Below are positions 30,679 to 38,603 of a stretch of DNA of 64,000 nucleotides, in pieces (within the stretch, counting starts at the first letter, position 1; every line of letters begins with the position of its first letter). The notes under the pieces were generated by a model, which was not told where the DNA came from, ran no database searches, and saw nothing but the letters and a program-made list of their open reading frames with translations. The DNA comes from Streptomyces coelicoflavus (GTDB taxonomy: Bacteria; Actinomycetota; Actinomycetes; Streptomycetales; Streptomycetaceae). The stretch is from NCBI RefSeq assembly GCF_003112555.1, contig NZ_BEWB01000004.1:434001-498000 (forward strand), in the 5' to 3' direction. The position numbers and the translations under genes are program-made.

Positions 30679-31782
30679 CTACTCGACGCCGAGTCCGGCG
30701 TCGTCGACCGGGGGCTTGCCCTTGGCCTTGAGGACCTTGTTGAGCAGGGTGAGGTCGTAGATGCCGTTCAGGTCGGGCTGCTCGAGGAGGCCGGCCTTCA
30801 CGGCGTGGTCCGCCTCGGCGTCGAGGGTGGCGGCCAGCGGGTCGTCGGTGACCCTGATCGATTCCCACGCCGGGTCCAGGACGTCGGCGGGCAGGGCCTT
30901 GCCGGAGTCCTTCTCCAGCTGGGCGTTGGCCGCGGCCTTCGCCTCGTCGGGGTGGGTGGTGATCCAGGCGTTGGTGTCGACCGACGCCTGGAGGACTGCT
31001 TCCACGGCCTTGGGGTGCTCGTTGAGGAACTTCTGCGACACGATGATGTTCGTGATCACGAACTTCTCGTCCGGCCACAGTGCCGACTCGTCGAGCAGGA
31101 CCTTGCCGCCCTCGGCGACCAGCCGGGACGCGGTCGGCTCGGGCACCCAGGCACCGTCGACGGAGCCGGACCTGTAGGCGTTCGGGGTGACCTTGTTGTC
31201 GCTGCGGACGACGGTGACGTCGCCCTTGCCGCTCTGCGCGTCGACCTTCCAGCCCTGCTCGGCGATCCAGTTGAGGAACGCGACGTCCTGGGTGTTGCCC
31301 AGCTGCGGGGTGGCGATGCGCTTGCCCTTGACGTCCTCGAGGGTCTTGATCTTGTCCGGGTTGACCACCAGCTTCACGCCGCCCGAGGCGGAGCCGCCGA
31401 CGATGCGCAGGTTCCTGCCGCCGGACTTGGTGTAGCCGTTGATCGCCGGGGACGGGCCGATCCAGCCGATGTCGATGGAACCGGAGTTCAGCGCCTCGAT
31501 CTCGGACGGACCCGCGTTGAAGACCGCGTACTTGGCCTCGGTGCCGCCCAGCGCTTTTTGGAAGAAGCCCTTCTGGTTCGCGACCAGCGGGGTGGCGTGC
31601 GTGATGTTGCCGAAGTACCCGATCCGGACGGAGTCGAGACCGTCGGTCTTCTCGGCGCCCGCGGCGATCTTCGCCGTGTCGTCGTCCTTCGCCTGCGAGC
31701 CGTAGCCGCAGGCGGCCAGCGTCAGCAGGGGAAGGGCGGCTATGACCGCCAGCGTGCGGCGCAGGGCGGAGGTGGCAGGCAC
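30679..31782 (-). CDS. ssuA: Sulfonate ABC transporter substrate-binding lipoprotein
   Basis: This 367-aa protein has a lipoprotein signal (LPLLTLAACG, Cys at about residue 24) and an NMT1/SsuA-like periplasmic-binding fold: IGYFGNITHATPLVANQKGF, NAGPSEIEALNSGSIDIGWI and KRIATPQLGNTQDVAFLNWI. It should bind aliphatic sulfonates or related organosulfur compounds outside the cell. The GTG at 31782 was chosen for the proper signal peptide with AGAGGAA upstream. A 233-bp gap from cysN, holding a possible small ORF, precedes it, so it may have its own promoter. Confidence 0.9.
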   Translation of the reverse strand: MPATSALRRTLAVIAALPLLTLAACGYGSQAKDDDTAKIAAGAEKTDGLDSVRIGYFGNITHATPLVANQKGFFQKALGGTEAKYAVFNAGPSEIEALNSGSIDIGWIGPSPAINGYTKSGGRNLRIVGGSASGGVKLVVNPDKIKTLEDVKGKRIATPQLGNTQDVAFLNWIAEQGWKVDAQSGKGDVTVVRSDNKVTPNAYRSGSVDGAWVPEPTASRLVAEGGKVLLDESALWPDEKFVITNIIVSQKFLNEHPKAVEAVLQASVDTNAWITTHPDEAKAAANAQLEKDSGKALPADVLDPAWESIRVTDDPLAATLDAEADHAVKAGLLEQPDLNGIYDLTLLNKVLKAKGKPPVDDAGLGVE

Positions 31783-31908
31783 GGGAGGGGTTCCTCTCGT
31801 TGGTCCGGCACGCACGCCTGTCGGTTCGTCCGAGGTGTCAGGTCGTGGCCGGGAGGTCGGCAGGTCTTCGGCTGTGGAGGGTGAGGGCGCGCGAGCGGTG
31901 CGCGTACG

Positions 31909-32013
31909 TCAGCGCGCACATCGCGCCACTCCGCCCTGCCCGCTGCCGAGGAAGCCGCTGCCGACGCGGCCGCCCTCCTTGGCGAACGTGGAGTAGAAAT
32001 CGGGGGAACCCAT
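31909..32013 (-). CDS. Possible 34-aa protein directly after cysN
   Basis: An ATG at 32013, two bases after the cysN stop, opens a 34-codon frame beginning GSPDFYSTFAKEGGRVGSGF, with a strongly G/C-rich third position (most codons). That and the tight linkage suggest real translation coupled to cysN. A Gly-rich C-terminus ends CAR. I do not recognise it. It could be a chance frame in the cysN-ssuA spacer. Confidence 0.35.
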   Translation of the reverse strand: MGSPDFYSTFAKEGGRVGSGFLGSGQGGVARCAR

Positions 32014-32015
32014 GC

Positions 32016-33371
32016 TCAGAAGTCCCACCCGTCGGCTTCGGCCGCGTCCTTGACCGGTTCCGGCGCGGCGAAGGACTCCCCGGCCATGCCTGCGGTGAGG
32101 GTGGTGCCGTCGGCGGGGTCGATGAGGATGAAGGAGCCGGTGCGTCGGGAGTCGGCGTAGGAGTCGGCGGGCAGGGGTTCGGCGGTGCGGATCTTCACCC
32201 GGCCGATGTCGTTGGCGACGAGCTGCCCGGGGTGCGGGTGCAGGGAGAGGTCGTCCAGGGTGAGCCGGGCGGGGATGTCCTTGACGATGGCCTTCACCGT
32301 GCGGGTGCCGTGTTTGAGCAGGACCCGGTGGCCGACGGTGAGGGGCGCGTCGGCGACGTGGCAGACGGTGGCTTCGACGTCCTGGCTGGTGGCCGGGGCG
32401 TCCTCGCGGGGCACGATCAGGTCGCCGCGGGAGATGTCGATGTCGTCCTCGAGCAGCAGTGTCACCGACTGCGGTGTCCAGGCGGCCTCGACGGGGGTGC
32501 CGAGGAGGTCGATGCCGGACACGGTCGAGGTGCGGCCGGAGGGCAGCACGGTGACCTCGTCGCCGACACGGAAGGTACCGGCGGCGATCTGGCCCGCGTA
32601 GCCGCGGTAGTCGGGATGCTCGGCGGTGCGCGGCCGGATCACGTACTGCACCGGCAGCCGGGCGTGGCAGTGCGCCAGGTCGTGGCTGACCGGCACGGTC
32701 TCCAGGTGTTCGAGGACGGTGGGGCCGCCGTACCAGTCCATGACCGACGACGCCTCCACCACGTTGTCCCCGGCGAGTGCGGAGATGGGGATGGCGGTGA
32801 CCTCGGGGACGCCCAGTTCGGTGGCGTAGGCGGTGAACTCCTCGGCGATGGCCGCGAACACGGACTCCTGGTAGTCGACCAGGTCCATCTTGTTGACGGC
32901 GAGGACGACGTGGGGGACGCGCAGCAGGGCGGCGATCGCGGCGTGGCGGCGGGTCTGCTCGACGACGCCGTTGCGGGCGTCGACCAGGATGACGGTGAGT
33001 TCGGCGGTGGAGGCGCCGGTGACCATGTTCCGCGTGTACTGCACGTGCCCGGGGGTGTCGGCGAGGATGAAGCGGCGGCGGGGGGTGGCGAAGTAGCGGT
33101 AGGCCACGTCGATGGTGATGCCCTGCTCGCGCTCGGCCCGCAGGCCGTCGGTGAGCAGCGCGAGGTCCGGGGCGTCCTGGCCGCGGCCGGCGGAGGCCCG
33201 CTCGACGGCCTCGAGCTGGTCGGTGAGGACCGACTTGGAGTCGTGCAGCAGCCGGCCGACCAGCGTGGACTTGCCGTCGTCGACCGACCCGGCGGTGGCG
33301 AACCGCAGCAGCGTCGACTCCGACAACTGCCACACCGACACCGGCTCGACGGGCTCTTGGGTGCTGGTCAT
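32016..33371 (-). CDS. cysN: Sulfate adenylyltransferase subunit 1 (GTPase)
   Basis: This 451-aa EF-Tu-like GTPase has G1 GSVDDGKSTLVGRLL (about 28-42), G3 DTPGHVQYTRNM and G4 NKMD, followed by two beta-barrel domains. It couples GTP hydrolysis to APS formation by CysD. It lacks a fused C-terminal APS kinase domain, consistent with a separate cysC in this operon. The ATG at 33371 lies 2 bp after the cysD stop. Confidence 0.95.
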   Translation of the reverse strand: MTSTQEPVEPVSVWQLSESTLLRFATAGSVDDGKSTLVGRLLHDSKSVLTDQLEAVERASAGRGQDAPDLALLTDGLRAEREQGITIDVAYRYFATPRRRFILADTPGHVQYTRNMVTGASTAELTVILVDARNGVVEQTRRHAAIAALLRVPHVVLAVNKMDLVDYQESVFAAIAEEFTAYATELGVPEVTAIPISALAGDNVVEASSVMDWYGGPTVLEHLETVPVSHDLAHCHARLPVQYVIRPRTAEHPDYRGYAGQIAAGTFRVGDEVTVLPSGRTSTVSGIDLLGTPVEAAWTPQSVTLLLEDDIDISRGDLIVPREDAPATSQDVEATVCHVADAPLTVGHRVLLKHGTRTVKAIVKDIPARLTLDDLSLHPHPGQLVANDIGRVKIRTAEPLPADSYADSRRTGSFILIDPADGTTLTAGMAGESFAAPEPVKDAAEADGWDF

Positions 33372-33373
33372 GG

Positions 33374-34312
33374 TTAGAAGTACCCCTCGCGCTTGCGGTC
33401 TTCCATCGCGGCCTCGGACATCTTGTCGTCGGCCCGCGTCGCACCGCGCTCGGTGAGCCGGGTGACGGCGATCTCCGCGATGACCTTCTCGATGGTGTCG
33501 GCGCCGGAGTCGACGGCGCCGGTGCAGGACATGTCACCGACCGTGCGATAACGCACCCGCCGCTTCTCGATCGTCTCGCCGTCCTTCGGCCCGCCCCACT
33601 CACCCGCGGTCAGCCACATCCCGGAGCGGGCGAAGACCTCGCGCTCGTGGGCGTAGTAGATCTGCGGCAGCTCGATGCCCTCCCGGGCGATGTACTGCCA
33701 CACGTCCAGCTCGGTCCAGTTCGACAGCGGAAAGACCCGGACGTGCTCGCCGGGGGCGTGCCGGCCGTTGTAGAGGTTCCACAGCTCGGGGCGCTGGCGG
33801 CGCGGGTCCCACTGGGAGAACTCGTCCCGCAGCGAGAACACCCGCTCCTTGGCCCGCGCCTTCTCCTCGTCGCGGCGCCCGCCGCCGAAGACCGCGTCGA
33901 ACTTCTCCGCCTGGATCCGCTCCGTCAGCGGCAGCGTCTGCAACGGATTACGGGTCCCGTCGGGGCGCTCGCGCAGCACCCCGCGGTCGATGTAGTCCTG
34001 CACGGAGGCGACGTGCAGCCGCAACCCGTGCCGCTCGACCGTGCGGTCGCGGTACTCCAGGACCTCGGGGAAGTTGTGCCCGGTGTCCACGTGCAGCAGC
34101 GAGAACGGCACCGCCGCCGGCGCGAACGCCTTCAGCGCCAGGTGCAGCATCAGGATCGAGTCCTTGCCGCCGGAGAACAGGATCACCGGCCGCTCGAACT
34201 CGCCCGCCACCTCCCGGAAGATGTGCACCGCCTCCGATTCGAGGGCGTCCAGGTGGGAGAGGGCGTACGGACCCGCCGTGCCCTCCCGCGCCGCTTCGGC
34301 GGTCGTCGTCAT
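33374..34312 (-). CDS. cysD: Sulfate adenylyltransferase subunit 2
   Basis: This 312-aa PP-loop ATP pyrophosphatase has the motif VILFSGGKDSILMLHLALKA (about 43-62), HVDTGHNFPEV and the C-terminal RERGATRADDKMSEAAMEDR-type block reading TERGATRADDKMSEAAMEDR. It adenylates sulfate to APS together with CysN. Its ATG overlaps the cysC stop (ATGA), and it is followed after 2 bp by cysN. Confidence 0.96.
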   Translation of the reverse strand: MTTTAEAAREGTAGPYALSHLDALESEAVHIFREVAGEFERPVILFSGGKDSILMLHLALKAFAPAAVPFSLLHVDTGHNFPEVLEYRDRTVERHGLRLHVASVQDYIDRGVLRERPDGTRNPLQTLPLTERIQAEKFDAVFGGGRRDEEKARAKERVFSLRDEFSQWDPRRQRPELWNLYNGRHAPGEHVRVFPLSNWTELDVWQYIAREGIELPQIYYAHEREVFARSGMWLTAGEWGGPKDGETIEKRRVRYRTVGDMSCTGAVDSGADTIEKVIAEIAVTRLTERGATRADDKMSEAAMEDRKREGYF

Positions 34313-34845
34313 GCCAGTCCCCTTTCGGTGAGCAGGGCGTGGACCGCCGCGGCGGACTCCTGAACGGTCTGGTCCTGCGACTCGATGCGCAGGTCGGGCT
34401 TGACGGGCTCCTCGTAGGGGTCGTCGACCCCGGTGAGGCCGGTCAGCTCGCCCGCGGCCTGCTTGGCGTACAGGCCCTTCACGTCGCGCACCGAGCACAC
34501 CTCCACGGGCGTGGCCACGTGCACCTCGACGTACGCCGTGCCGTTCGCCTCGTGACGCCCGCGCACCGCCTCCCGGCTGTCCGCGTACGGCGCGATCACC
34601 GGGACCAGCGCCGTCACACCGTTGCGGGCGAGCAGTTCGGCGACGAAACCGATGCGCTGCACGTTGGTGTGCCGGTCCGCGCGGTCGAAGCCGAGGCCCG
34701 CGGAGAGGAACTCGCGGATCTCGTCGCCGTCGAGCAGTTCGACGCGCCGGCCCTCCTCACGGAGGCGGTCGGCCAGCTCGCGGGCGATCGTGGTCTTGCC
34801 GGCGCTGGGCAGCCCCGTGAGCCAGACGGTGGCTCCGGTCGTCAC
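34309..34845 (-). CDS. cysC: Adenylylsulfate kinase
   Basis: This 178-aa P-loop kinase has Walker A GLPSAGKTT (about 10-18), ELLDGDEIREFLSAGLGFDR and the lid HVATPVEVCSVRDVKGLYAK. It phosphorylates APS to PAPS. The GTG at 34845 is chosen on AGGGAG spacing and the family N-terminus. An in-frame ATG at 34917, right after the cysH stop, would add 24 Thr/Pro/Gly-rich residues. Since CysH here is of the APS-reducing type, PAPS may serve sulfotransfer rather than reduction. Confidence 0.92.
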   Translation of the reverse strand: MTTGATVWLTGLPSAGKTTIARELADRLREEGRRVELLDGDEIREFLSAGLGFDRADRHTNVQRIGFVAELLARNGVTALVPVIAPYADSREAVRGRHEANGTAYVEVHVATPVEVCSVRDVKGLYAKQAAGELTGLTGVDDPYEEPVKPDLRIESQDQTVQESAAAVHALLTERGLA

Positions 34846-34918
34846 GTGGTTCTCCCTGGATCTCGATGGTCCGGTGGTCGTCGGCCCAGTGGCCGTCGGT
34901 CCCTTGGTGGTCGTCATG

Positions 34919-35629
34919 TCAGCCGTGCAGCCCGCACTCGGTCTTCGAGCGGCCCGCCCAGCGTCCGGCTCGGGCGTCCTCGCCCTCCAGCACACGACGG
35001 GTGCAGGGCGCGCAGCCCACGGAGGCATAGCCGTCCATCAGCAACGGGTTGGTGAGGACGCCGTGCTCGGTGACGTACGTTTGCACATCTTCCTGTGACC
35101 ACTTGGCGATGGGCGAGATCTTCACCTTGCCCCGCTTCTCGTCCCAGCCGACGACCGGCGTGTTCGCCCGGGTCTCCGACTCGTCGCGGCGCAGCCCGGT
35201 CGCCCAGGCCAGGTAGCCCCTGAGCCCTTCTTCCAGCGGCTTCACCTTGCGCAGCGCGCAGCACAGGTCGGGGTCGCGGTCGTGCAGCCGCGGGCCGTAC
35301 TGGGCGTCCTGCTCGGCGACCGTCTGGCGCGGGGTGAGCGTGATGACGTTCACGTCCATCACGGCCTCGACCGCGTCGCGGGTGCCGATGGTCTCCGGGA
35401 AGTGGTAACCCGTGTCGAGGAACACCACGTCCACGCCGGGCAGGGCGCGGGAGGCGAGGTGGGCGACGACCGCGTCCTCCATGGACGAGGTCACGCAGAA
35501 CCGGTTGCCGAACGTTTCTGCCGCCCACCGGAGGATCTCCAGCGCGGAGGCGTCCTCCAGCTCGCGGCCCGCCCGCTCGGCGAGTGCCTTGAGTTCCTCG
35601 GTCGTACGTTCTTCCTGAACCGCGGTCAT
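34919..35629 (-). CDS. cysH: Adenylylsulfate (APS) reductase
   Basis: This 236-aa protein has the PP-loop-like SSMEDAVVAHLASRALPG, FLDTGYHFPETIGT and the two cysteine pairs that bind a [4Fe-4S] cluster: DLCCALRKVKPLEE and SVGCAPCTRRV. It also has the C-terminal catalytic Cys in KTECGLHG. The cluster marks it as an APS reductase rather than an enterobacterial PAPS reductase. It reduces APS to sulfite and AMP. The ATG overlaps the stop of the upstream small gene (ATGA). Confidence 0.95.
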   Translation of the reverse strand: MTAVQEERTTEELKALAERAGRELEDASALEILRWAAETFGNRFCVTSSMEDAVVAHLASRALPGVDVVFLDTGYHFPETIGTRDAVEAVMDVNVITLTPRQTVAEQDAQYGPRLHDRDPDLCCALRKVKPLEEGLRGYLAWATGLRRDESETRANTPVVGWDEKRGKVKISPIAKWSQEDVQTYVTEHGVLTNPLLMDGYASVGCAPCTRRVLEGEDARAGRWAGRSKTECGLHG

Positions 35630-35805
35630 GCCGGTTCCCCTCCCGTGGAGTTGGGCTGAAGGCCCCGGGCGAGCAGCCCGAGGAACTTCACCTGGAATGC
35701 GCGGTTGCAGGCCCCGCATTCCCAGGCGCCGTGGCCCTGCTCACCGGGACGCAGGTCCTCGTCGCCGCAGTAGGGGCAGTAGAAGGGCGCGGCGCGCTCG
35801 CTCAC
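35626..35805 (-). CDS. Small zinc-ribbon protein in the sulfur operon
   Basis: This is a 59-aa protein with two CxxC knuckles (CPYCGDEDLRPG and WECGACNRAFQVK), a rubredoxin/zinc-ribbon-like arrangement. It is locked into the operon by overlaps at both ends (GTGA with sir and ATGA with cysH), so it is surely translated. Its function is unknown. Position between sulfite reductase and APS reductase suggests a role in electron delivery, metal or sulfur handling, or assembly of those enzymes; this is inference. Confidence 0.85.
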   Translation of the reverse strand: MSERAAPFYCPYCGDEDLRPGEQGHGAWECGACNRAFQVKFLGLLARGLQPNSTGGEPA

Positions 35806-37499
35806 GACAGGGCCTCCTCGGAGGCCCGGGCCGCCCAGGCGGCGAAGCGCTCGCCGTCCTCGCGCTCGGCCTGGAAGCGGGTGAGGACACGCTCGATGTA
35901 GTCCGGCAGCTCGTCCGAGGTCACCTTCAGGCCGCGCACCTTGCGGCCGAAGCTCGGCTCCAGGCCGAGGGCGCCGCCCAGGTGCACCTGGTAGCCGCCG
36001 ACCTGCCGGCCCTCGGCGTCGGTCATCAGCTGGCCCTTGAGGCCGATGTCCGCGGTCTGGATGCGGGCGCAGGCGTTCGGGCAGCCGTTGATGTTGATGG
36101 TGATGGGCTCGTCGAACTCGGGCATCCGGCGCTCGAGTTCGTCCATCAGGTCGCTGCCGCGTTCCTTGGTCTCCACGATGGCGAGCTTGCAGAACTCGAT
36201 GCCGGTGCAGGCCATCGTGCCGCGCCGGAACGGCGAGGGGTTGACCCGCAGGTCGAGCGCCTCCAGGGACTCCACGAGCGAGTCGACCCGGTCGCCGGGC
36301 ACGTCGAGGACGATCATCTTCTGCTCGACGGTGGTGGAGACCCGGCCCGAGCCGTGGTTCTCGGCCAGCTCGGCGACCTTGGTGAGCACGGAACCGTCCA
36401 TGCGTCCCACGCGCGGCGCGAAGCCGACGTAGAAGCGGCCGTCCTTCTGGCGGTGCACACCGATGTGGTCGCGCCACTGCTGCGCGGGCATCTCGGGCGC
36501 CGGGCCGTCGATCAGCCTGCGGCCCAGGTAGTCGTCCTCGAGCACCTGGCGGAACTTCTCCGGGCCCCAGTCGGCGACCAGGAACTTCAGGCGGGCGCGG
36601 TTGCGCAGCCGCCGGTACCCGTGGTCGCGGAAGATCGAGGTGACGCCCTCCCAGACGTCCGGGACCTCGGCCTCCGGCACCCAGGCGCCCAGCCGCACAC
36701 CGAACTTGGGGTTGGTGGACAGTCCGCCGCCGACCCACAGGTCGAAGCCGGGGCCGTGCTCGGGGTGGACCACGCCGACGAAGGAGATGTCGTTGATCTC
36801 GTGGGCGACGTCGAGCAGCGGGGAACCGGAGACCGCGGTCTTGTACTTGCGCGGCAGGTTGGAGAAGCGCGGGTCGCCGAGGTAGCGGCGGGCGATCTCG
36901 TCCAGGGCGGCCGTGCCGTCGATGATCTCGTCCTCGGCGACGCCGGCCACCGGGGAGCCGAGCATGCCGCGCGGGCAGTCGCCGCAGGCCTCGGTGGTGG
37001 ACAGGCCGACGGCCTCGAGACGTTCCCAGATGCTGGGCACGTCCTCGATGCGGACCCAGTGGAACTGGATGTTCTGCCGGTCGGTGATGTCGGCGGTGCC
37101 GCGGGCGTAGGTCTCGGAGAGCTCGCCGATGGTCCGCAGCTGCTCGGTGGTGAGCCGGCCGCCGGTGACGCGGACGCGCAGCATGAAGTACTCGTCCTCG
37201 AGCTCCTCCGGCTCCAGCAGGCCGGTGCGGCCGCCGTCGATGCCGGGGCGGCGCTGCGTGTACAGGCCCCACCAGCGGAAGCGTCCGCGCAGGTCGTTGG
37301 GGTCGATCGAGTCGAAACCGCGCTTGGAGTAGATCGTCTCAATACGTGTCCGAACGTTGAGACCGTCGTCGTCCTTCTTGAACTGCTCGGCACCGTTGAG
37401 CGGGGTGAAGTGTCCGGCCGCCCACTGGCCCTCGCCGCGGTGACGGCTCACCTTGCGGCGGGGGCTCGCGGCAGCAGGCTTCGGCGGAGTGGCGGCCAT
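35802..37499 (-). CDS. sir: Ferredoxin-type nitrite/sulfite reductase
   Basis: This 565-aa siroheme/[4Fe-4S] enzyme has two pseudo-repeats. It has the cluster cysteines in ACTGIEFCKLAIVETK (about 433-448) and NGCPNACARIQ (about 478-488), and the N-terminal RGTADITDRQNIQFHW typical of the family. Linkage to cysHCDN and to a siroheme chelatase assigns it to sulfite reduction to sulfide with ferredoxin as donor. The ATG at 37499 has GAAGGA upstream; an ATG nine codons earlier is less likely. It is the first enzyme gene after the leader peptide. Confidence 0.93.
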   Translation of the reverse strand: MAATPPKPAAASPRRKVSRHRGEGQWAAGHFTPLNGAEQFKKDDDGLNVRTRIETIYSKRGFDSIDPNDLRGRFRWWGLYTQRRPGIDGGRTGLLEPEELEDEYFMLRVRVTGGRLTTEQLRTIGELSETYARGTADITDRQNIQFHWVRIEDVPSIWERLEAVGLSTTEACGDCPRGMLGSPVAGVAEDEIIDGTAALDEIARRYLGDPRFSNLPRKYKTAVSGSPLLDVAHEINDISFVGVVHPEHGPGFDLWVGGGLSTNPKFGVRLGAWVPEAEVPDVWEGVTSIFRDHGYRRLRNRARLKFLVADWGPEKFRQVLEDDYLGRRLIDGPAPEMPAQQWRDHIGVHRQKDGRFYVGFAPRVGRMDGSVLTKVAELAENHGSGRVSTTVEQKMIVLDVPGDRVDSLVESLEALDLRVNPSPFRRGTMACTGIEFCKLAIVETKERGSDLMDELERRMPEFDEPITININGCPNACARIQTADIGLKGQLMTDAEGRQVGGYQVHLGGALGLEPSFGRKVRGLKVTSDELPDYIERVLTRFQAEREDGERFAAWAARASEEALS

Positions 37500-37713
37500 G
37501 GTTGACACGTCCTTCGGGAACAGCATCGAGTGGGGGTCGGCGCGCAGCGCCGTCGATGAGGGGCGGTGGTCGGGTGGCGGGTGGGAGGCTCTGACCTGCG
37601 CGCATGGCGCATGGCACTACGTGGGCGTACGTAGGGATACGTGGGACACGCGTGCGCGTCATTGCGCGGGAGCGAGGTGAATGCGGGGGATCCGGAGGTG
37701 CTGGAGGGTGCTC

Positions 37714-37797
37714 TCAGCGGCCCGGACAGATGGCGCTGGACATGCGGCCGAGGTCGACGTGCCGCCGACTCACCAAGGCAATTCCAGTTCCAGGCAT
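37714..37797 (-). CDS. Cysteine-responsive type leader peptide of the sulfur operon
   Basis: This 27-aa ORF contains SRRHVDLGRMSSAICPGR, the pattern of the putative leader peptides annotated upstream of Streptomyces sulfur genes, with one Cys near its end. A CAATCT -10 box (plus-strand 37804-37809) places transcription start on its ATG, so it is leaderless. Comparable short Cys-containing leaderless ORFs in mycobacteria act as cysteine attenuators. Translation stalling at the Cys codon when cysteine is scarce would control the operon 215 bp downstream. I did not find a clear terminator pair in between. Confidence 0.7.
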   Translation of the reverse strand: MPGTGIALVSRRHVDLGRMSSAICPGR

Positions 37798-37803
37798 GAC
37801 GGA

Positions 37804-37834
37804 AGATTGGCACGGCGATCTGGACCAGGTCCAG
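37804..37834 (-). promoter_or_regulatory. Sulfur operon promoter with palindromic operator
   Basis: The perfect inverted repeat CTGGACC-A-GGTCCAG (37820-37834) lies 10 bp upstream of the CAATCT -10 box (37804-37809, read on the minus strand) and covers the expected -35 region. A repressor or activator sensing sulfur status could bind there. The -10 box predicts start at 37797. Confidence 0.55.
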
Positions 37835-37850
37835 CTTAATCCAAAATGTG

Positions 37851-37885
37851 GACACCCTTGTCTCGTACAGCGAGACAAGGGTGTC
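37851..37885 (-). terminator. 15-bp hairpin after the GNAT gene
   Basis: GACACCCTTGTCTCG (37851-37865) pairs perfectly with CGAGACAAGGGTGTC (37871-37885) around a 5-base loop. It lies 61 bases past the GNAT stop and insulates the sulfur operon promoter from it. Confidence 0.8.
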
Positions 37886-37946
37886 GTTGGTCACACGAGC
37901 GGCGGCCCGTCGGCCGGACGGCCGAAAACAGACGTGTCGGCGCAGG

Positions 37947-38519
37947 TCAGGCGGGGAAGGCCCCGGGCCACGGACCCGGAGTGGCCACGTCCGCCTCCTC
38001 CTCCACCTTGGTGTCGAACAGGCGGAAGCCGCGGCGCTGGTAGTTGTCCATGGCGTACTCGCCGTCCTTGCTGCACGTGTGCAGCCAGACCCGCTTGGTG
38101 GTGGCCAGCCCCGGCCAGCGCTCCGCGAGGTCCCAGGCGCGGGCGGTGCCGTACGAGAGGAGATGGCCGCCGATGCGCCGGCCGCGGAAGGCCGCGATCA
38201 GGCCGAAGTACTCGATCTCCACCACCCCGTCGTCGCCGGGCGTCAGCTCCACGTATCCGGCGGGCGTGCCGCGGTCGTGGGCGACCCAGGTCTCCACGCC
38301 CGGCCGCTCCAGATGCTCCCGCCACCGCGCGTGGCTCCAGCCGAGCCGGTCCGTCCAGCGGATGTCGCCGCCGACCGAGGCGTACAGGAAGCGGCTGAAC
38401 TCGGGGGAGGGCACCTCGGCGCGGACGATCCGCACGTCCCCCTCCGGGGCGGCGGCCGGCAGCAGATCGGTGGGCGCCGTCTGCTCCAGGGACCACGTGG
38501 TCACGGCGATGTTGGTCAT
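37947..38519 (-). CDS. GNAT family N-acetyltransferase
   Basis: This is a 190-aa protein with the acetyl-CoA site FGLIAAFRGRRIGGHLLSYG (about 108-127; RGRRIGG is the Q/RxxGxG/A loop) and a C-terminal YAMDNYQRRGFRLFDTK motif. The substrate is unknown; the long N-terminal part with RFLYASVGGDIRWTDR resembles a Streptomyces-specific subgroup. The ATG at 38519 starts MTNIAVTTWSLEQT. It is a single gene, ended by the hairpin at 37851-37885. Confidence 0.85.
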   Translation of the reverse strand: MTNIAVTTWSLEQTAPTDLLPAAAPEGDVRIVRAEVPSPEFSRFLYASVGGDIRWTDRLGWSHARWREHLERPGVETWVAHDRGTPAGYVELTPGDDGVVEIEYFGLIAAFRGRRIGGHLLSYGTARAWDLAERWPGLATTKRVWLHTCSKDGEYAMDNYQRRGFRLFDTKVEEEADVATPGPWPGAFPA

Positions 38520-38603
38520 GCCGGTCAGGGAATCATCCGCTCCGCGGATCTGTCGATTCCCGCCCGCGCGGGCCGGTGCGCCGCCCGCACCCGCGACGGC
38601 GGG

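Noticed and set aside
31838..31921. 27-codon minus-strand ORF starting MCAL between cysN and ssuA, considered as a cysteine leader peptide
   Set aside because: It overlaps the better-biased 34-codon frame, lacks the usual leader-peptide pattern, and has no associated promoter or terminator that I could see.
29114..33377. Long plus-strand frames across the ssu and cys genes
   Set aside because: They are antisense to conserved enzymes with intact motifs; Val/Gly/Asp-rich composition marks them as shadows.
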